Below, piece by piece: positions 45,768-58,857 of a stretch of 64,000 nucleotides of DNA. The position numbers were made by a program, and so were the translations under genes. The DNA comes from Theristus sp. LFF4_11. Taxonomy: Eukaryota; Nematoda; Chromadorea; Monhysterida; Xyalidae. The stretch's first letter is position 1, and each line of letters begins with the position of its first letter. The stretch spans positions 1-64,000 of the forward strand of contig JASANC010003363.1 of the NCBI GenBank assembly GCA_030248135.1. Reading direction: 5' to 3'. The notes under the pieces are model-generated. The model did not search any database. It saw only the letters and a list, made by a program, of their open reading frames with translations, and was not told the DNA's origin.

Positions 45768-48700
45768 CACTGCATTCTGTTTATTTTCTTACTGATCTTG
45801 CGTTTTTGTGTGTGTGAGAGAGAAGCCTCGAGAACACGGGGGGGAGGGGTCACAGTTCCATGAAAAAACAGTATGCAACATGTAAGCATTTTTTGTTTGT
45901 TTAAGCACTTCTTGAGCTTTTAATAGTTTTTTTGGAATTTTTACTTTTCCAGCTGAATTTACTTTTTAGAGTCCATGTTTCCATGTATCAGACAATTTTT
46001 AATCAAAAAACTGTGACGTCCATTTACTGTAAAATACAATCTTTAATTCTTTAAAGTTAGGTATTCAGTTTCAGTTTGGTGTTCTTCAGACAAAGCAGGT
46101 GCGATGCTCCACATAATACATTTTGTACAGTGATTGAAAAGAAATGATGATTTCCTTCATTGTTCTGTGATTTTTTGATTGTTTTAACATTGAGAAAACG
46201 TTTGCTCTGGCAGTTTTGCAAACGTTTCCACTAAAATTGCAAAATATCAAACTTTCCAAAACAAGTTCCACTCTACTGAGCCAACGTTACAACTAATTCC
46301 ACTGCTATTTTTTTCAATATCTTCCAACACGTGAACTTAATTTTAGTTGTTAAAATGAGTAAAGGATGAAACAATTCCAGTGACAACGAGAATTTTTGAG
46401 TTTACTACGAGTTGTATTCTGGTGGTGGAATAATGACATTTTCTCAGAGTCGTTTTTGTGGCAACTTCAGTAAAAGTTGAGTGGAAATCTTTTATCAGTG
46501 CGATGATATGATTTATATTTGTTTGTTACAATCCTTTTTCAATTTTTCAGCAGGTTGCTTTACGGATTGAAAATCTAGAAGTCTGTCCAATAAAATATCA
46601 TGTTACTCATACATTTGCTGTTCAATAAAAAAGCACATCGACAAGCAAAAACCGCTTTCACGAGAATGAATCCTGCGACAATAAATAAGTAAACAGATCC
46701 ATGTGAAAACAGTAAACACGAACCGCTTTCAACATCTCATGCAAAAACAAAAAAAAATCGGAAATTGATGCTACTGTGGGAGGAAAACTTTCTCAAAACT
46801 AAACAAGACTGAGAAAGCACGCAAATTTTAGTTACAGTGTGTTTTGTGTTATTTCTTATCTTTTTTCGTCTCGTCTTTCCGGTTTGTATAACATTTTTTG
46901 ATTGGCATGAACATTTTATCACATATAACTTCAAAATATAGTTGCTTTGTTTCACATGAGTGGACGCAATGCGCAACGCTGACAGCGAACGAGCCCCATC
47001 GAGCTCGATCGAGCTCCACTGCAGCCCTGTGCGTTTGAGAGGCTGGTCCAGTCGCACGCGCTTTTTTTAATCTTTTCTTGCGAGAGTTGTGGAGCTCCAC
47101 GGCTCTCGCAACCTTTGCATGTGTACACCTAAACCCCGCCCCTCTACACTCTGTAGTTTTGTGTGAAGTCAGCTCAGTTTCACCTATCTATGCGCGCATT
47201 GAGTCTCGGGACCAAAATGAAAGATAATAAACGTGTTTCAGCGAAGAAAACAAAAATGTCGGTGTTGAAACTGTATACCGTATTACCTCTAATAAATGGG
47301 GGGGTTTGGGGGGGGGGGGTGGGGGTTGTGGGGGGGGGTTGGGGGGGTGGTTGGGGGAAGGAGGTGGGGGAGAAACTGGTTTTGTTGTGGCGGGGGGGGT
47401 GGGGTGGGGGGTGTGGGTGGGGTGGGGGGTTTTTTGGGGGGGGGGGGTTGGGGGGGGGGGGGGGGGGGGGGGGTTTTTGGGGGGGGGGGGGGGTAATTAT
47501 AACACAAAGATGCATTTCGGAGCAGCGCAAATTCAATAACAAAAATAAAACACGCTGTGTGCTTTCACACTCATTATTTTTTTCGTTCGAGACGTTTTTT
47601 CAGGTGATGTTTTCCACACCCACGCAAAAAGACGCACTCGTACAGTGACTGTGCTGTGAACTTTTGGAATGCCTCAGCTTTTGGTTTTATGATTTCAAAA
47701 AATACATGAATGTCCATGTGCATACACTGTACATCTTTTTTGGCTTCCAGAGAATTTTTTAAAAAGCTTGCAGCTCATTCACATCGCTGTCCCCGACACG
47801 GACAGCGCGTCATTGTTTTTTTGCGCGATTTCTTTTCATGCAATGCAGTAAACTGAAAAAAGAGCAAGAAGAAAAAAACAGGAGAGACTTCCTTGTGGAT
47901 TGATTTCCGGTCTGAAGATGTTTTTCGCAGTGATCGTGCAAATCGCAAGTGCCAGCGCACATTGTACGCTTATCAAATTTTGTTTACGCCTTTATTTCAT
48001 TTTACATCCGTGCGCGCAACGTTTCTTTATTTATTCGCTTGTGATCTGAGGTCTTCATTTTCATCATGCTGACGCTTTTATTCTACTTTTGTTTGTTTTG
48101 TGGCGGAAAAGCCAGTCTGTTATTCAAGCAAAAAAGGTGTGAACTTCAGACACTATGACAACAAAAATGCTTTCATGGAACAGTTCACTGCGTATTTACT
48201 GGTGTTCAAAATGCCAAACACTTGAATCATCATAGTTGTTTTGAAATTTTTGTGAGCAGCGTTTGGCGCCAAAGGACCCTTGAAAGTGTCTGATGTTGAG
48301 AATGAGCGCAGATAAACCAGCGATTTACGGTGAGGGCGTGGTTGTCACGTGCATGACTGGCATAAGCAGCGAGCGTGCAATCCCTTCATACTTTCGCACG
48401 TAATTTTATTATTCAGAGAGCATAGTGCCGTAAGCACATTGCTACTGTGTCCCGTGCATCATCAACAGCATCATATACCCAGCGCTAGCCAATAAAATGG
48501 CAGACACACGCATGCAACACACATCTGTTGTCGCCCGCTGCCACATGCCGTCAGTGGGTTTTGCCGTGTTCTTCCGATGGAAACTGCGAGCAATGTGCGA
48601 AAATATCATCGCGTTTATGCTTCTGCTCTGAGCTGAGTTAAATGCGTGCGCCATTCAGTTCGGCAGTGGCAGTGCATCACCCATGCCCGTTGCCCTTCTT

Positions 48701-51378
48701 TGAAAACTGACATGCGCTTCAACATCAACAGTTATCATTTCTTTATTGAGTTTCCCCATTACGTTTAGGCAATAATGTGTGCATGGAGAGCAATATCAAC
48801 AGTTCCGTTTGGCACAAGAGCTCCGTTCTTTTGGCCGCTGAAAACACAAACCGGAACTGTACATGCATAGTATACTGCTGTAAGAAACAAATGTGATTGG
48901 CAATTGCGTATGGAGCTGCCAGCTGACATAAACATGCTCATTTGCGCAGAAACGCACGAACACGAGAATGCAACTTGCAAAACTGCAGCCACTTTCAGTT
49001 GAACAAACTCGACTCGATACAGCTACAGCACACACACAAGCCTGCCATGTGCCACGCCGCGAACCTGACCCACTCAGCCCATTTGCTGCTGAAATTGCCC
49101 AATACTTTTCATTTCGGTGTTTCGTTACTGTGTGTTTTTTGTCTTATGCAGATTGAGTTACGACAACCAGCTGCATCGTTTCACAAGTTACTCTCCATCC
49201 GAACAAGCGTTCATTCCTCCATTGGTTCCAGAACTGTCGGTGTGTGTCGTGTGCATTCGTATTATTCAAGTTAAAATATTAGGCTGATGTTATAAAAACA
49301 GATTTTTATTTAGACTCTCAGACACATGAAATTTGGTTTCCTCAGCCTGTCAACAAATTTGTCGACCTTCAATCAACTGTGAAGGCAAAATAACTTTCTG
49401 TCCATTTGATTTCAACGAAAATCAATTTCTCGCAGCTACTTTATTGCATTTAACGACGGGCGACAATTATTCAAAAGACAAAATTAATTGAAAGCTATTG
49501 AGCTGCATTGTCCCCGTGCATGATTCAATCAATCATTTTGCCTGTCCCACACTATACGATGCATTTTTGTTCATGCTTCATCAAAATTATGGTGCCGTGT
49601 GCAAATTTTCAAAATGATGCAATTCGGAAGGACTTTTTGAAAAATAGAACATTGATTATGCAGAGTGCTTCCGTGCATGTCATCGGCAACTGGGCACACG
49701 CAGTAGTACGTAATGCAAGTTTTTTTGTTGTGTCACATTAACTCTGTGAAATTAAGGCTATGTCGGTTGTTGCCAACCAAATGCAGCCATCATCTCGAGT
49801 AGCATTTTCAAACCAAGTTTTCACACAAACTGCTTTGAACTTTGGAGCAAACAAATTGCTTTGTGTTGCGTTTGTCAGATGCAGTTTAGTTCATAGGCGG
49901 CGTTTGCACGTTTTTCTCGTGGTTCCGAGCACTGGCCGTTTCTCAAAAAGACACGAGTCGTTTTGTAACGACTATAAAAACTCAAGTTTTTTCTCTCTGT
50001 GGTGACAAGTTTTTGCGAGAACGAAAACACACCAATTTTATTGCCGCACCGCAAAAAGTTGGCAGATAAAATGCGAAGTCATTACATTCGTTGTTGCTGG
50101 TTTATTGCTCGTTTCGTAAACTTTTCGTTCCTTGAAATCAGCTGAGAAATCTTAGTTCACAGACTATCCAAACTGTTTTTTGAAACTACTTCAAATAGCG
50201 ATACTTCATGTCTTTGAGCTCATAAAATCTGGTGATTCAAAAGAAGACGACAATGCCAAATTTCAGAATTTAGAACCAAAAGCACATCATTGAACATTGT
50301 GAAAACCGTGTGTTCTTGAATTGCGAACTAGTCCAAAAAATCAGCCTTTTAGGATTCACCGGTTTTCTGTGGTTCTTCAACTTATGTATCGAGCTTGTTT
50401 CTTTTCAGCGCTTCCGACAAAATGCTACTTTTTATTTTCCAGCAAGAAATAATAACCAAAGGGGAAAACCGTGAATGCAGTTTTTCTGAAAGCAATCAAA
50501 GTGTTTATTTCCATTCGTTAGGTCGGGGTCCGGTGATCATTCAGTGACGAAACGCGAGACAAACCAGCAGTAAATTGGCGGCAGCAACGTGGAGACAAAA
50601 CACACACGTGAATTTTATTTCCGAATGCCTATAATTCATAAGCAGCACAGTGCTCGGCGCACTGAACGCACCGCACTCTGCCACGTGTATCGCGCCAATT
50701 CGATTATTTGCGTTTCTCTTTTACTGCATTTCGGATATCCGGGGGCGGCTTGCTTTTTCACAGCAAACTCACGGGTGCAAATGAGCAGCAATGCATGACT
50801 GAATAGGTGGCCAAGGTGCTATATGCACTCGTTCCAGTCGAACCCACTCTTTTTTACTTTTGTTAAGTTTTTTGCTTCTCGAGTTTGTCCACGTTTTTTT
50901 GTCATACTCCGATTCTGCGATTGCCGTTATAGAAAAGACGGCTGAACAAAAACGCCTTGCAATATTTTCCATGGTGCTGTTAGCACCTCAAGGAATGACC
51001 GCGAGAACAGTGCATTGTTGACAAAAACAACTGTAGTGGTTTAAAAATGACGGGAAACAATTAACCGTCAACCAGCACTTACTGTCTGTCGCTTTCCGCC
51101 GCTCGTTAAATTGTCGTTAGATGTGGTGTCCCGAGGCCCGAAGCATGTGCGTCAAGAAGTTTTTTTCGTGTGAGCTTTTCATCTCAGATCGCTGCAGACT
51201 GATGGATGTTTCTATTTTCTGCATGTTTCTCAGTTTCACATGCTGTGCTGAAACAACTTTTCTTTTGCATATTTTGGAATTTGTGCTAAATTAAGGACAC
51301 AATAAGATGCAATTTCAGTCCATCATTGTAAAACTGACGTCATTTATCAAAATATCTATACCATAAAAATCTGTCAAA
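45768..51378. other. Gene-poor 5.6 kb
   Basis: Mostly AT-rich sequence with many short frames. A frame at about 49155-49270 reads like coding sequence (LSYDNQLHRFTSYSPSEQAF) but cannot be linked to an exon structure. The poly-G tract is listed separately. Nothing else recognised. Confidence 0.4.
47296..47494 (+). repeat. 200-bp poly-G tract
   Basis: Almost pure G interrupted by single T or short GTGT runs. Many runs of four or more G could form stacked quadruplexes. Gly-rich and Pro-rich frames through it are compositional artefacts. Confidence 0.9.
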
Positions 51379-52111
51379 ATGCTTGGTGCGCACGCGCTGC
51401 ACACCATACGAGAGGCCGAGAAGCGAGAGCGTCGTGAAAAGAAAATGCTGCAACGTCAACGCGAGGAGCAGAAACGAGAACGGTTAGAGCAGAAACAGCA
51501 ACACCAACAGTCACAAGAGCACCGCATTAATGACAATGGTCTGTTGGCGCCAGCAATGCCAGCATTGCAACGCAAACGCTCACGGAGTTGTGGCGGCGAC
51601 GATCGAATACTGCTGACCGAACTGCAAGCAGTCCTACAGCGTAGCGCTCTCTATCCACCACCGCCGTTGCCGACGAGCAGGTAAAACGGGGGCACCACTC
51701 CACGCACACATGATCAGAGACATGCGCCAAAAAGTGGACCACTGGTTTTCGGAAGCGAACTTTGGAAGCATTAAAGAAGTTGTTTTCTGTGCGTATTTGT
51801 TTTAAAACTCGTACAACCTCTGATCGTTCAGGTGTCCGGGTGATTCTGACGAAGATTGTGAGGACACGCGGAGCAGAATCACTGAAGAGCCCCGTGGTCG
51901 CCAGGGCAGCTGCGGCCAATTGACGGATGAACAAGAGCACGCTCGTGCAGCGAGTCAACCTCCGAGCGACAAACGCCACAGCACTGACGACGCTGAGCAC
52001 TGCGCCGCCGCTGATGAACGTCTTCGATTTGCGTTGCCCTCAATTCGCAACTGGTTCCATCAACAGCCAATGTTGAGTCGCTCCACCGACCGACTCACCA
52101 CTCAAAAATAG
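51379..52111 (+). CDS. Small coiled-coil protein starting MLGAHAL
   Basis: Exons 51379-51680, 51718-51792 and 51832-52111 join in frame to 218 aa. The N terminus is a highly charged helix (REAEKRERREKKMLQRQREE) with Gln runs, then a Pro-rich segment. The middle has DHWFSEANFGSIKEVVFC and an acidic block; the end is ALPSIRNWFHQQPMLSR. The two introns would be only 37 and 39 nt, shorter than any other in the window. The frames still require them, and both have GT-AG ends. Not recognised; the first seven residues are shared with the 45-kb gene. Confidence 0.5.
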
Positions 52112-52631
52112 TAACGATTGACATTATATTTTACTGTTTCCAACGTTTTCTTTTTTTCGAACGGTTTTTCGAAAAATGTTTTAAAAAGAAGCTATCGGTA
52201 TTTTTGTGAGTCGTGCATATCAAATCAACCAAGTTGTAGGATGGTTCTCTGCATTTCGGCCTGGCCAACATTATATACAGAAGAGGGGGGCCTCATCAGT
52301 AATGTGCTCCTATTGAACCACTTGAGTAAAAAATTTGTGCAATATTTTATTCGCAGAAAATACAACAGTTTTTAATAATGACATCTTTTTACAGCTGAAC
52401 TAAAAATTCTGTTAAAAACCTCTGATTTGTTGAAGCGAGACACGTGCTGTCGGTCTGGTCTCGGCCAAATCCGTTGTTTGCTGCGGATCATTGTCAGTTC
52501 AATTGTATCTTTTTTCGATTCACGAATTCTGATGTGGTCTGCTGATAATATTTTTTTTGTTTTAAAACTAACTCTGTGTTTCTCTTTGATACTGTGTATG
52601 ACATAGTATTTTTTAACTCGGAGTATTTGTC

Positions 52632-53262
52632 ATTATACGCTGATTGGTCGATGCACCCGATTCCTAGTTTTTTTTGAAAAGTAAAATTTATCCACGGAAA
52701 AGTGCTTTTTCGTGCTCAAAAACTCGACTTTTTATTGCAAACAAACACCGTAAAGTCTTGCATATAAGGTTCCTCCCACTTATAAGACCCCCACCCAAAA
52801 GTGGGCGGAGTGTCACACGGCGGGAAACCAAAAAATTTCAAAATTTTGACTTGGTCAAAATCCTACCCCGTTTATAAGGCCCGGAATTCCCAATGTTCGC
52901 TTTATAAGACCTCCTCCCACTTATAAGGTTGTCACACGAAATTCCACTTTTTTTCAGAAATTTTTGATTTTCAAATTTATATAAGGAGACCTTATGTGCA
53001 AGACTTTACGGTACGTCCAAATACATAGATTTTTATTTTGAATCAAAAACTTCAAAATAGTGTCAAATTGTGCTAAATTTGAAACGTGGAAAAATATGAA
53101 TTCAAATTATTCAGTACAAAAATGTTGCAGTTGAAAACTGCTCATTTTCGAAAAAATCAATGAAACAATTTTTGGAACCCTGTTTCCAAAAAAGATAAGA
53201 ACACGGAGCGTGAGGAGGGCAGGTGCATCGACCAATCAGCGAACTGTTGTATATAATTTCAG
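52632..53262. mobile_element. Inverted-repeat element with a nested palindromic element
   Basis: Outer ends CGCTGATTGGTCGATGCACC and its inverse share the GCTGATTGGTC core of the Tc1-type family. Inside, 52747-53012 is a second element with ends ACCGTAAAGTCTTGCA and TGCAAGACTTTACGGT and repeated TATAAGG and CCCACTTATAAG motifs. Confidence 0.65.
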
Positions 53263-53692
53263 GATAGCTATTTGAAAACTGCTGTTGAAAGCAATATGAA
53301 TTGTAGAAAAATGGGCGACGTTTTATAATGCTTCTATGAAGTTCAAAACATGTCTTTTGGTTGATCAAATCAAAATCAAATCAAAGTTTATTTGTAAGCC
53401 TCACCGCCGGTTCACATCGACACATTCACAAAACTTCCATTATGCAAAACAAACACAATCGATAATGATCCTGATTACCTGATCGATCACCATCCAAACA
53501 CCCAATTTCTGGGGTGAAAATTGTTGCAAAAATTTTGTATAGCAGATCAGGTGATAGAATTAACAAGAACGTGGAAGTGATGCGGCAAGTTATTTTTGGT
53601 TAAAGAACCGTTCAGCTGAAAAATGTGCAATGAAACAATGATCACTCGGTTAATAAAAAATTGTTATTCCGCCTATATGAGCATATGGGTTT

Positions 53693-53940
53693 GATATGTA
53701 TAACCTATTTCTTTAAACGTGTCCCACTAAATGACGTCATGTGCCGCCAAACATGCGCTTGCCGTTCACAGCAAACTAGATTTTCCGTTTAGCCGATTTC
53801 TTCCCGTAAACAAATGGTGAATGTCGAATCAGTCACACCAAACTGACATTTTAGTGCCTGTACTTTGACAAACGGGCCTTTTAGTACGGACGTCAAATGA
53901 CGTCAAATGACGTCATTTTAGTACGGACACGTTTGAATAA
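53693..53940 (-). repeat. CRE-containing MITE family E, copy 1
   Basis: Reverse copy of the repeats at 59990-60228, 60424-60640 and 62508-62763. Ends AACCTATTTCTTTAAACGTG and CACGTTTGAATAAATCTACA are imperfect inverted repeats, each followed by TGACGTCA palindromes (three near the right end here). Confidence 0.75.
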
Positions 53941-54034
53941 ATCTACAATAACAGGATCGCGCATAAAATCACCACAAAAATGAAAATAATAACATCTTGG
54001 TACAAATCTTATCTATTATAGTTCTGTGAACCCA

Positions 54035-54350
54035 AGCCCGAGTAAGATCGCTGATGTCCCCAAGACAGAGCAGGGCTCAGAGGCTGTCTCCCTCACGTGG
54101 CGAGGGTATTGGTTCCACGGGATGGTGAGCCGTCCGTTGTCGTGTTTTACTGTTGAAAATGCAATTTTCTCTCTAGAAATAGACAAATTTTTAATAAAAC
54201 ACAATTTTCGCTCTTACAGTTCTCCGGATCGTCCTGAAAATAGTCTAGCTGAACTCAGCTCGACGAGACGCTTCGAACGAACCTAACTTGTATTAAAAAT
54301 AAAAAAATTAATTAAAAAAATCCGGATTTTCTTTTTTTCTAACACTAGCT
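54035..54350. repeat. Composite of repeat D and a family C fragment
   Basis: 54035-54140 (GATGTCCCCAAGACAGAGC, GAGGCTGTCTCCCTCACGTG) recurs at 62245-62355. It is fused to a truncated family C right half (54143-54350, TTTTACTGTTGAAAATGCAA to TCCGGATTTT). Confidence 0.65.
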
Positions 54351-54369
54351 GGCGGCTGCTGCAGCCATA

Positions 54370-55270
54370 GTTGTTCTAGGCAGGGGTCGAGATGGGGGGG
54401 GTGGGGCGGCCCCCCCCACCCCCCCAACCAAGTCGACACCCCCCCCACCCGGGCAAACCCCCCCCCCCAAATTTTGGTCAAAATACCCCCCCCTCTCGAA
54501 TTTGGGGGGGCCAGACCCCCCCCCCCTCCCAGATTTCGACCTTCCAAACCCCCCCCCCACCAAATCCTGACCGTCTGACCACCTCCCCCCTTTGATTTTG
54601 ACTTTCGATGGAGACATTTTCTCTTGTATATCTCTATATTTCTCTCATTTGTAGGTATCTATATTATATGCATGTTTGTATCTCAATATATATTGTATGT
54701 TTTTTTGTATACGTACCACTTTGTTATACATTTACCACTTTGTACGTCAATTTTTTCAATACTGTACTTCAATATCAAGTCTCACCCGTGCAGCGTGTCT
54801 CGTTCGTGTAGCTTTCAGATGTCCCGACCCGAACGAAAATCAAAGCAAAATGTATGACTAGAGACTAGAGAGAGGCCTTGACTGGATGCTGTGGTTTCTA
54901 GCACTTTTATTCAACAACTTTTGGTCCGACCCCCCCCCCCCCCCTAGAATTTTCGGTCTCTCTCGGGAACCCCCCCCCCCCCCCCCAACCAAATCGACCC
55001 CTACTAGCCATTTTTTGCCCAGACAATGTCATCGTCAAGAAAAAAATTTTTGGCCGGCCCCCCCCCCCCTAGAATTTTTGGTATCGCTCGGACCCCCCCC
55101 CCCCTAGAATTTTCGGTCTCGCTCGGGAGCCCCCCCAACCAAGTCGACCCCCCCCACCCGGGACGACCCCCGCCCCAAATTTGGGCGGACCCCCCCTCGG
55201 ATTCGCCAAAAATCGGGCTCGACCCTGGTTCTAGGGGGCCCGGGGGGGCCGGCCCCCCAAAAAATTTTTG
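54370..55270. repeat. C/G-homopolymer repeat block
   Basis: Repeated modules such as GTCGACCCCCCCCACCCGGG, AATTTTCGGTCTCGCTCGG and AAATTTGGG, separated by runs of C. Partly inverted copies of the same module face each other. Pro-rich and Gly-rich frames here are not genes. Confidence 0.7.
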
Positions 55271-55553
55271 ATCCATCTCTATCAGATGCTATTATCTATC
55301 TTGACAAATCACCAGCTATCTATGAAAATTTCTTCGAAGTATAAATGAGTATTTTGACCATAGCGAAAATGGACCATTTTGGGTGAGGGTTTTGAAAATT
55401 TGCGCTAATTTTAGGTAAAATAGGGGTTTATACTTGATTTTTAGTGTATTTTTAGCCTTCTTGCGGTTTTATAGAGGGGGGTAGCATCTATCTATCAAAA
55501 TCAAATTTCAAAATTTTGACCGCCCCCCCCCAAAGTCACATGGCCCCCCCCCC

Positions 55554-56098
55554 CAGTAGCGAAAGCGGGACCTCGGGTGTGGGGGGGGTGTTTGCCTAAT
55601 TTTAGAGGGGGGGGGGGGTCAGGTGCCTTCTCGGTGAGGGGGGGTGCACGGGCAGCAAATTTTCCTGAGGGGGGTGCACTGGCAGAAAAATTTCGTGAGG
55701 GGGGGGTGCACGGGATCGCACGGGTAATACCAAATTTTTGCCTTAGAAAAACACAGAAATTCTTGTAAAATACAGAATATTTTGTGCAAACAAGCTGCTT
55801 GTTTGGTCAGAAACAACAAAATCTATGCAGGGACAGACACAAACGTCAAGAAAAATGCAAAAATTACGGTATTTTTGGAAAAAATTGAGATGAGATTGAC
55901 CACCGTGAGGGGGGGGGGGGGTGCGATCCCGTGTTTTCTCGCGGAGGGGGGTGGGGGGGGGAGTCTAATTACCCTTGTCGGGGGAATGGGGGGGGTGGGG
56001 GGACACGGGTATCTGCCCGGGCCCGGGCGGGTTTTTCGGCTGAGGGGGGGGGGGTGGACCGTGGACCCCCCACCCCCCCCCCCGCACTTTCGCTACTG
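55554..56098 (-). mobile_element. Poly-C element family A, copy 3 (inverted)
   Basis: Reverse complement of 5530-5976 plus 7838-7899 without the family B insertion. Ends CAGTAGCGAAAGCGGG and GCACTTTCGCTACTG are inverted repeats. Central block (AGCTGCTTGTTTGGTCAGAA) is well conserved. Confidence 0.7.
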
Positions 56099-56149
56099 GG
56101 CCCCCCCCCGCCCCGCGGCCCCCCCCCCAAAATTTTCCAGCTATCTATC

Positions 56150-56888
56150 TAGGGTTAGGGGCTTTAAAAAATTTCTTAAAAAAAATTTGAAAAATTTTTC
56201 TTCTACTTTGCTCTGAAAATTCGATTTATGGCGTAATTTTTTGAAAGTTCAAACCAAATTTTCTTCCCAACTTCTTTGTGAGCGGAGATGTTGGTTAATA
56301 CCACATCACACGACCGTTTTTCAGATACCCGATAACATGGCCACATGTTAAAACTTGCGTGCTGAGCTAAACTAACGTGTTAAACTTGCGTCTGTCAGTT
56401 GCCCGCAACGTGATCGCGAAATCATGGTACGTGTTTTCGATACGATGATTTGAAGAGTGGGCTCTCGCCATGTGGCAGATAGCATAGCTGGTTGAACCTG
56501 AAAGTAAGTGTCTTGGGGGGGGGGGGGCGACCGGGTCGACAGGGGTTGCCGACTTAGCTACAGCAAACAGGAATTTTTGAACACAGTCAAATTTTGGTAA
56601 TTTTCTAAAGAGGAACAACTAAGAACGGTTCAATATTCAAGTACACGTCGAAAATTGTCCTGTTTTACTGTTGAAAATGCAACTTTCCCTCTGTGAAATG
56701 GACATAATTTCAATAAAACACGATTTTCGCTCTTATAGTTTTTCGGATCGTTCTGAAAATAGTCTAGATGAACTCAGCTCGGGCTCGACGAGACGCTTCG
56801 AACAAACCTAACTTGTAAAAAAAATTTTTTTTTTAAATTTTTTTTTTAATTTAAAAAAAAATCCGGATTTTTTTTTCCCCTAATCCTG
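56150..56888 (-). mobile_element. hAT-like family C, copy 3 (internally deleted)
   Basis: Starts TAGGGTTAGGGG, ends CCCCTAATCCTG, flanked by TATCTATC on both sides, though in a TATC-rich context. It is about 300 bp shorter than 56957-57993 because a central segment is missing. Confidence 0.7.
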
Positions 56889-56956
56889 TATCTATCTATC
56901 TGGAAAATTTGCTCCAGCTATCTATATCGCCCCCCCCCAACCCCTCGGCTCTGGAA

Positions 56957-57993
56957 TAGGGTTAGGGGCATTGAAAAAAAATTTTTTTTTTATTTTTTTT
57001 TTCGTTTTTTTTAAATTTGGATTTTTTTTTCAAACTTAAAAAAAAATTTGCAAAATTTTTCTTCTACTTTGCTCTGAAAATTCGATTTATGGCATAATTT
57101 TTTGAAAGTTCAAACCAAATTTTCTTCCCAACTTCTTTGTGTGCTTAGGTACATGTCATTATTTGGTCATTTTGACCGACGTACTCCATGTTTTTCGATT
57201 TGGATGACTTCTAGAGTCAATTTTTAGCGTTGAAATGACTTAACTGAATTGAAATATCGTTTCAGAAATCGTTTTCTTGCAACTTAGAACATGTTTTTTC
57301 AGTCGGTGGTAGGCCATGAGATGAACATGATATTTTGTTGATTGGCGTATGTTATAGGTCTACAATGGAGTTGTGCGATATATTGTTAAACAATTGGAGC
57401 GGAGATGTTGGTTAATACCACATCACACGACCGTTTTTCAGATACCCGATAACATGGCCACATGTTAAAACTTGCGTGCTGAGCTAAACTAACGTGTTAA
57501 ACTTGCGTCTGTCAGTTGCCCGCAACGTGATCGCGAAATCATGGTACGTGTTTTCGATACGATGATTTGAAGAGTGGGCTCTCGCCATGTGGCAGATAGC
57601 ATAGCTGGTTGAACCTGAAAGTAAGTGTCTTGGGGGGGGGGGGCGACCGGGTCGACAGGGGTTGCCGACTTAGCTACAGCAAACAGGAATTTTTGAACAC
57701 AGTCAAATTTTGGTAATTTTCTAAAGAGGAACAACTAAGAACGGTTCAATATTCAAGTACACGTCGAAAATTGTCCTGTTTTACTGTTGAAAATGCAACT
57801 TTCCCTCTATGAAATGGACATAATTTCAATAAAACACGATTTTCGCTCTTATAGTTTTCCGGATCGTTCTGAAAATAGTCTAGATGAACTCAGCTCGACG
57901 AGACGCTTCGAACAAACCTAACTTGTAAAAAAAAATTTTTTTTTAAATTTTTTAATTAAAAAAAAAATCCGGATTTTTTTTCCTCTAACCCTA
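56957..57993 (-). mobile_element. hAT-like family C, copy 4
   Basis: 1,037 bp, starts TAGGGTTAGGGG, ends CCTCTAACCCTA, with exact 8-bp duplications CTCTGGAA at 56949-56956 and 57994-58001. Close reverse complement of the 32.1-kb copy, so a recent relative. Non-coding. Confidence 0.88.
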
Positions 57994-58232
57994 CTCTGGA
58001 ACAACTATGGGTGCTCCTTCAAAATACGGGTCCGCTCAAATTTCATCGCAGCGCGCTGATTGATGGCTCAAATGAAAGCCCTCGTTCTGCTGAGTAATCC
58101 TGTGTATGGGTTTTTTGAAATTCAAAAATTTGAAGAAGTTATTTGAATTTGAAATTTTAGATAGGGTGGGTCTGTGGCAGCTTGTCAAGTGCACTGAATG
58201 TTGTATTTATGTGCTTGATAGATATTTATGAT

Positions 58233-58650
58233 GGATACCGTTCACATGATTGCATGAAACAGTCATACGTCTGAAATTGGTGCCCACGGGTTACGGTAGC
58301 GGCAGTTTTGGGTCTTGACACGAAGTTGCAGAAAACCACTTTGTTTCTTGGGAATAACAGTTGAAACCTTTTAGAAACATGCAGCATTTATAACAGAATG
58401 TCAAAAACCGGATTCCAAGGATTACGGTAACTCTGCAGTGGGTCTCGACACGATTTTTTAAAAACGTCCTTTTATTGCCAAGATAAGCTACTAGAATGAT
58501 GGATGCCGTTCACATGATTGCATGTAACAGTCATATGTCGGAAGTTTGGTCCCACAGGTTACGGTAGCGGTAGTTTTGGGTCTTGACACGAAGTTGCTGA
58601 AAACCACTTTGTTTCTTGTGAATAACAGTTGAAACCTTTTTGAAACAGGC
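58233..58650. repeat. Spaced direct repeat of about 150 bp
   Basis: 58233-58382 and 58500-58650 share TGCCGTTCACATGATTGCAT, GGTTACGGTAGCGG and GAAAACCACTTTGTTTCTTG. A third, degenerate unit lies between them. Confidence 0.7.
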
Positions 58651-58857
58651 AACGGAACTCAGAAAACACTCGGCTGTCCCATTCAGCGACGTTCAGCAAA
58701 CGGTGGCTACGAAATTGGCATGTGCTGTATGGCTACTCTCAGGGTGACATCGCTACTTTTACTACATGTACAAACGCAGCTAATGTTACACAACATTTTT
58801 GCTTGAGAAGACATTTGTTCGCGACCCTTCGAGTCACTTGCTGCATTCGTTTTTTTT

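Noticed and set aside
47163..47648. Gly-rich or Pro-rich structural protein
   Set aside because: The composition follows from the poly-G tract in every frame. No signal peptide or conserved flanking exon is present.
54345..55276. Pro/Gly-rich proteins on both strands
   Set aside because: Frames through C/G-homopolymer repeats; several frames look similar on both strands, which is a composition effect.
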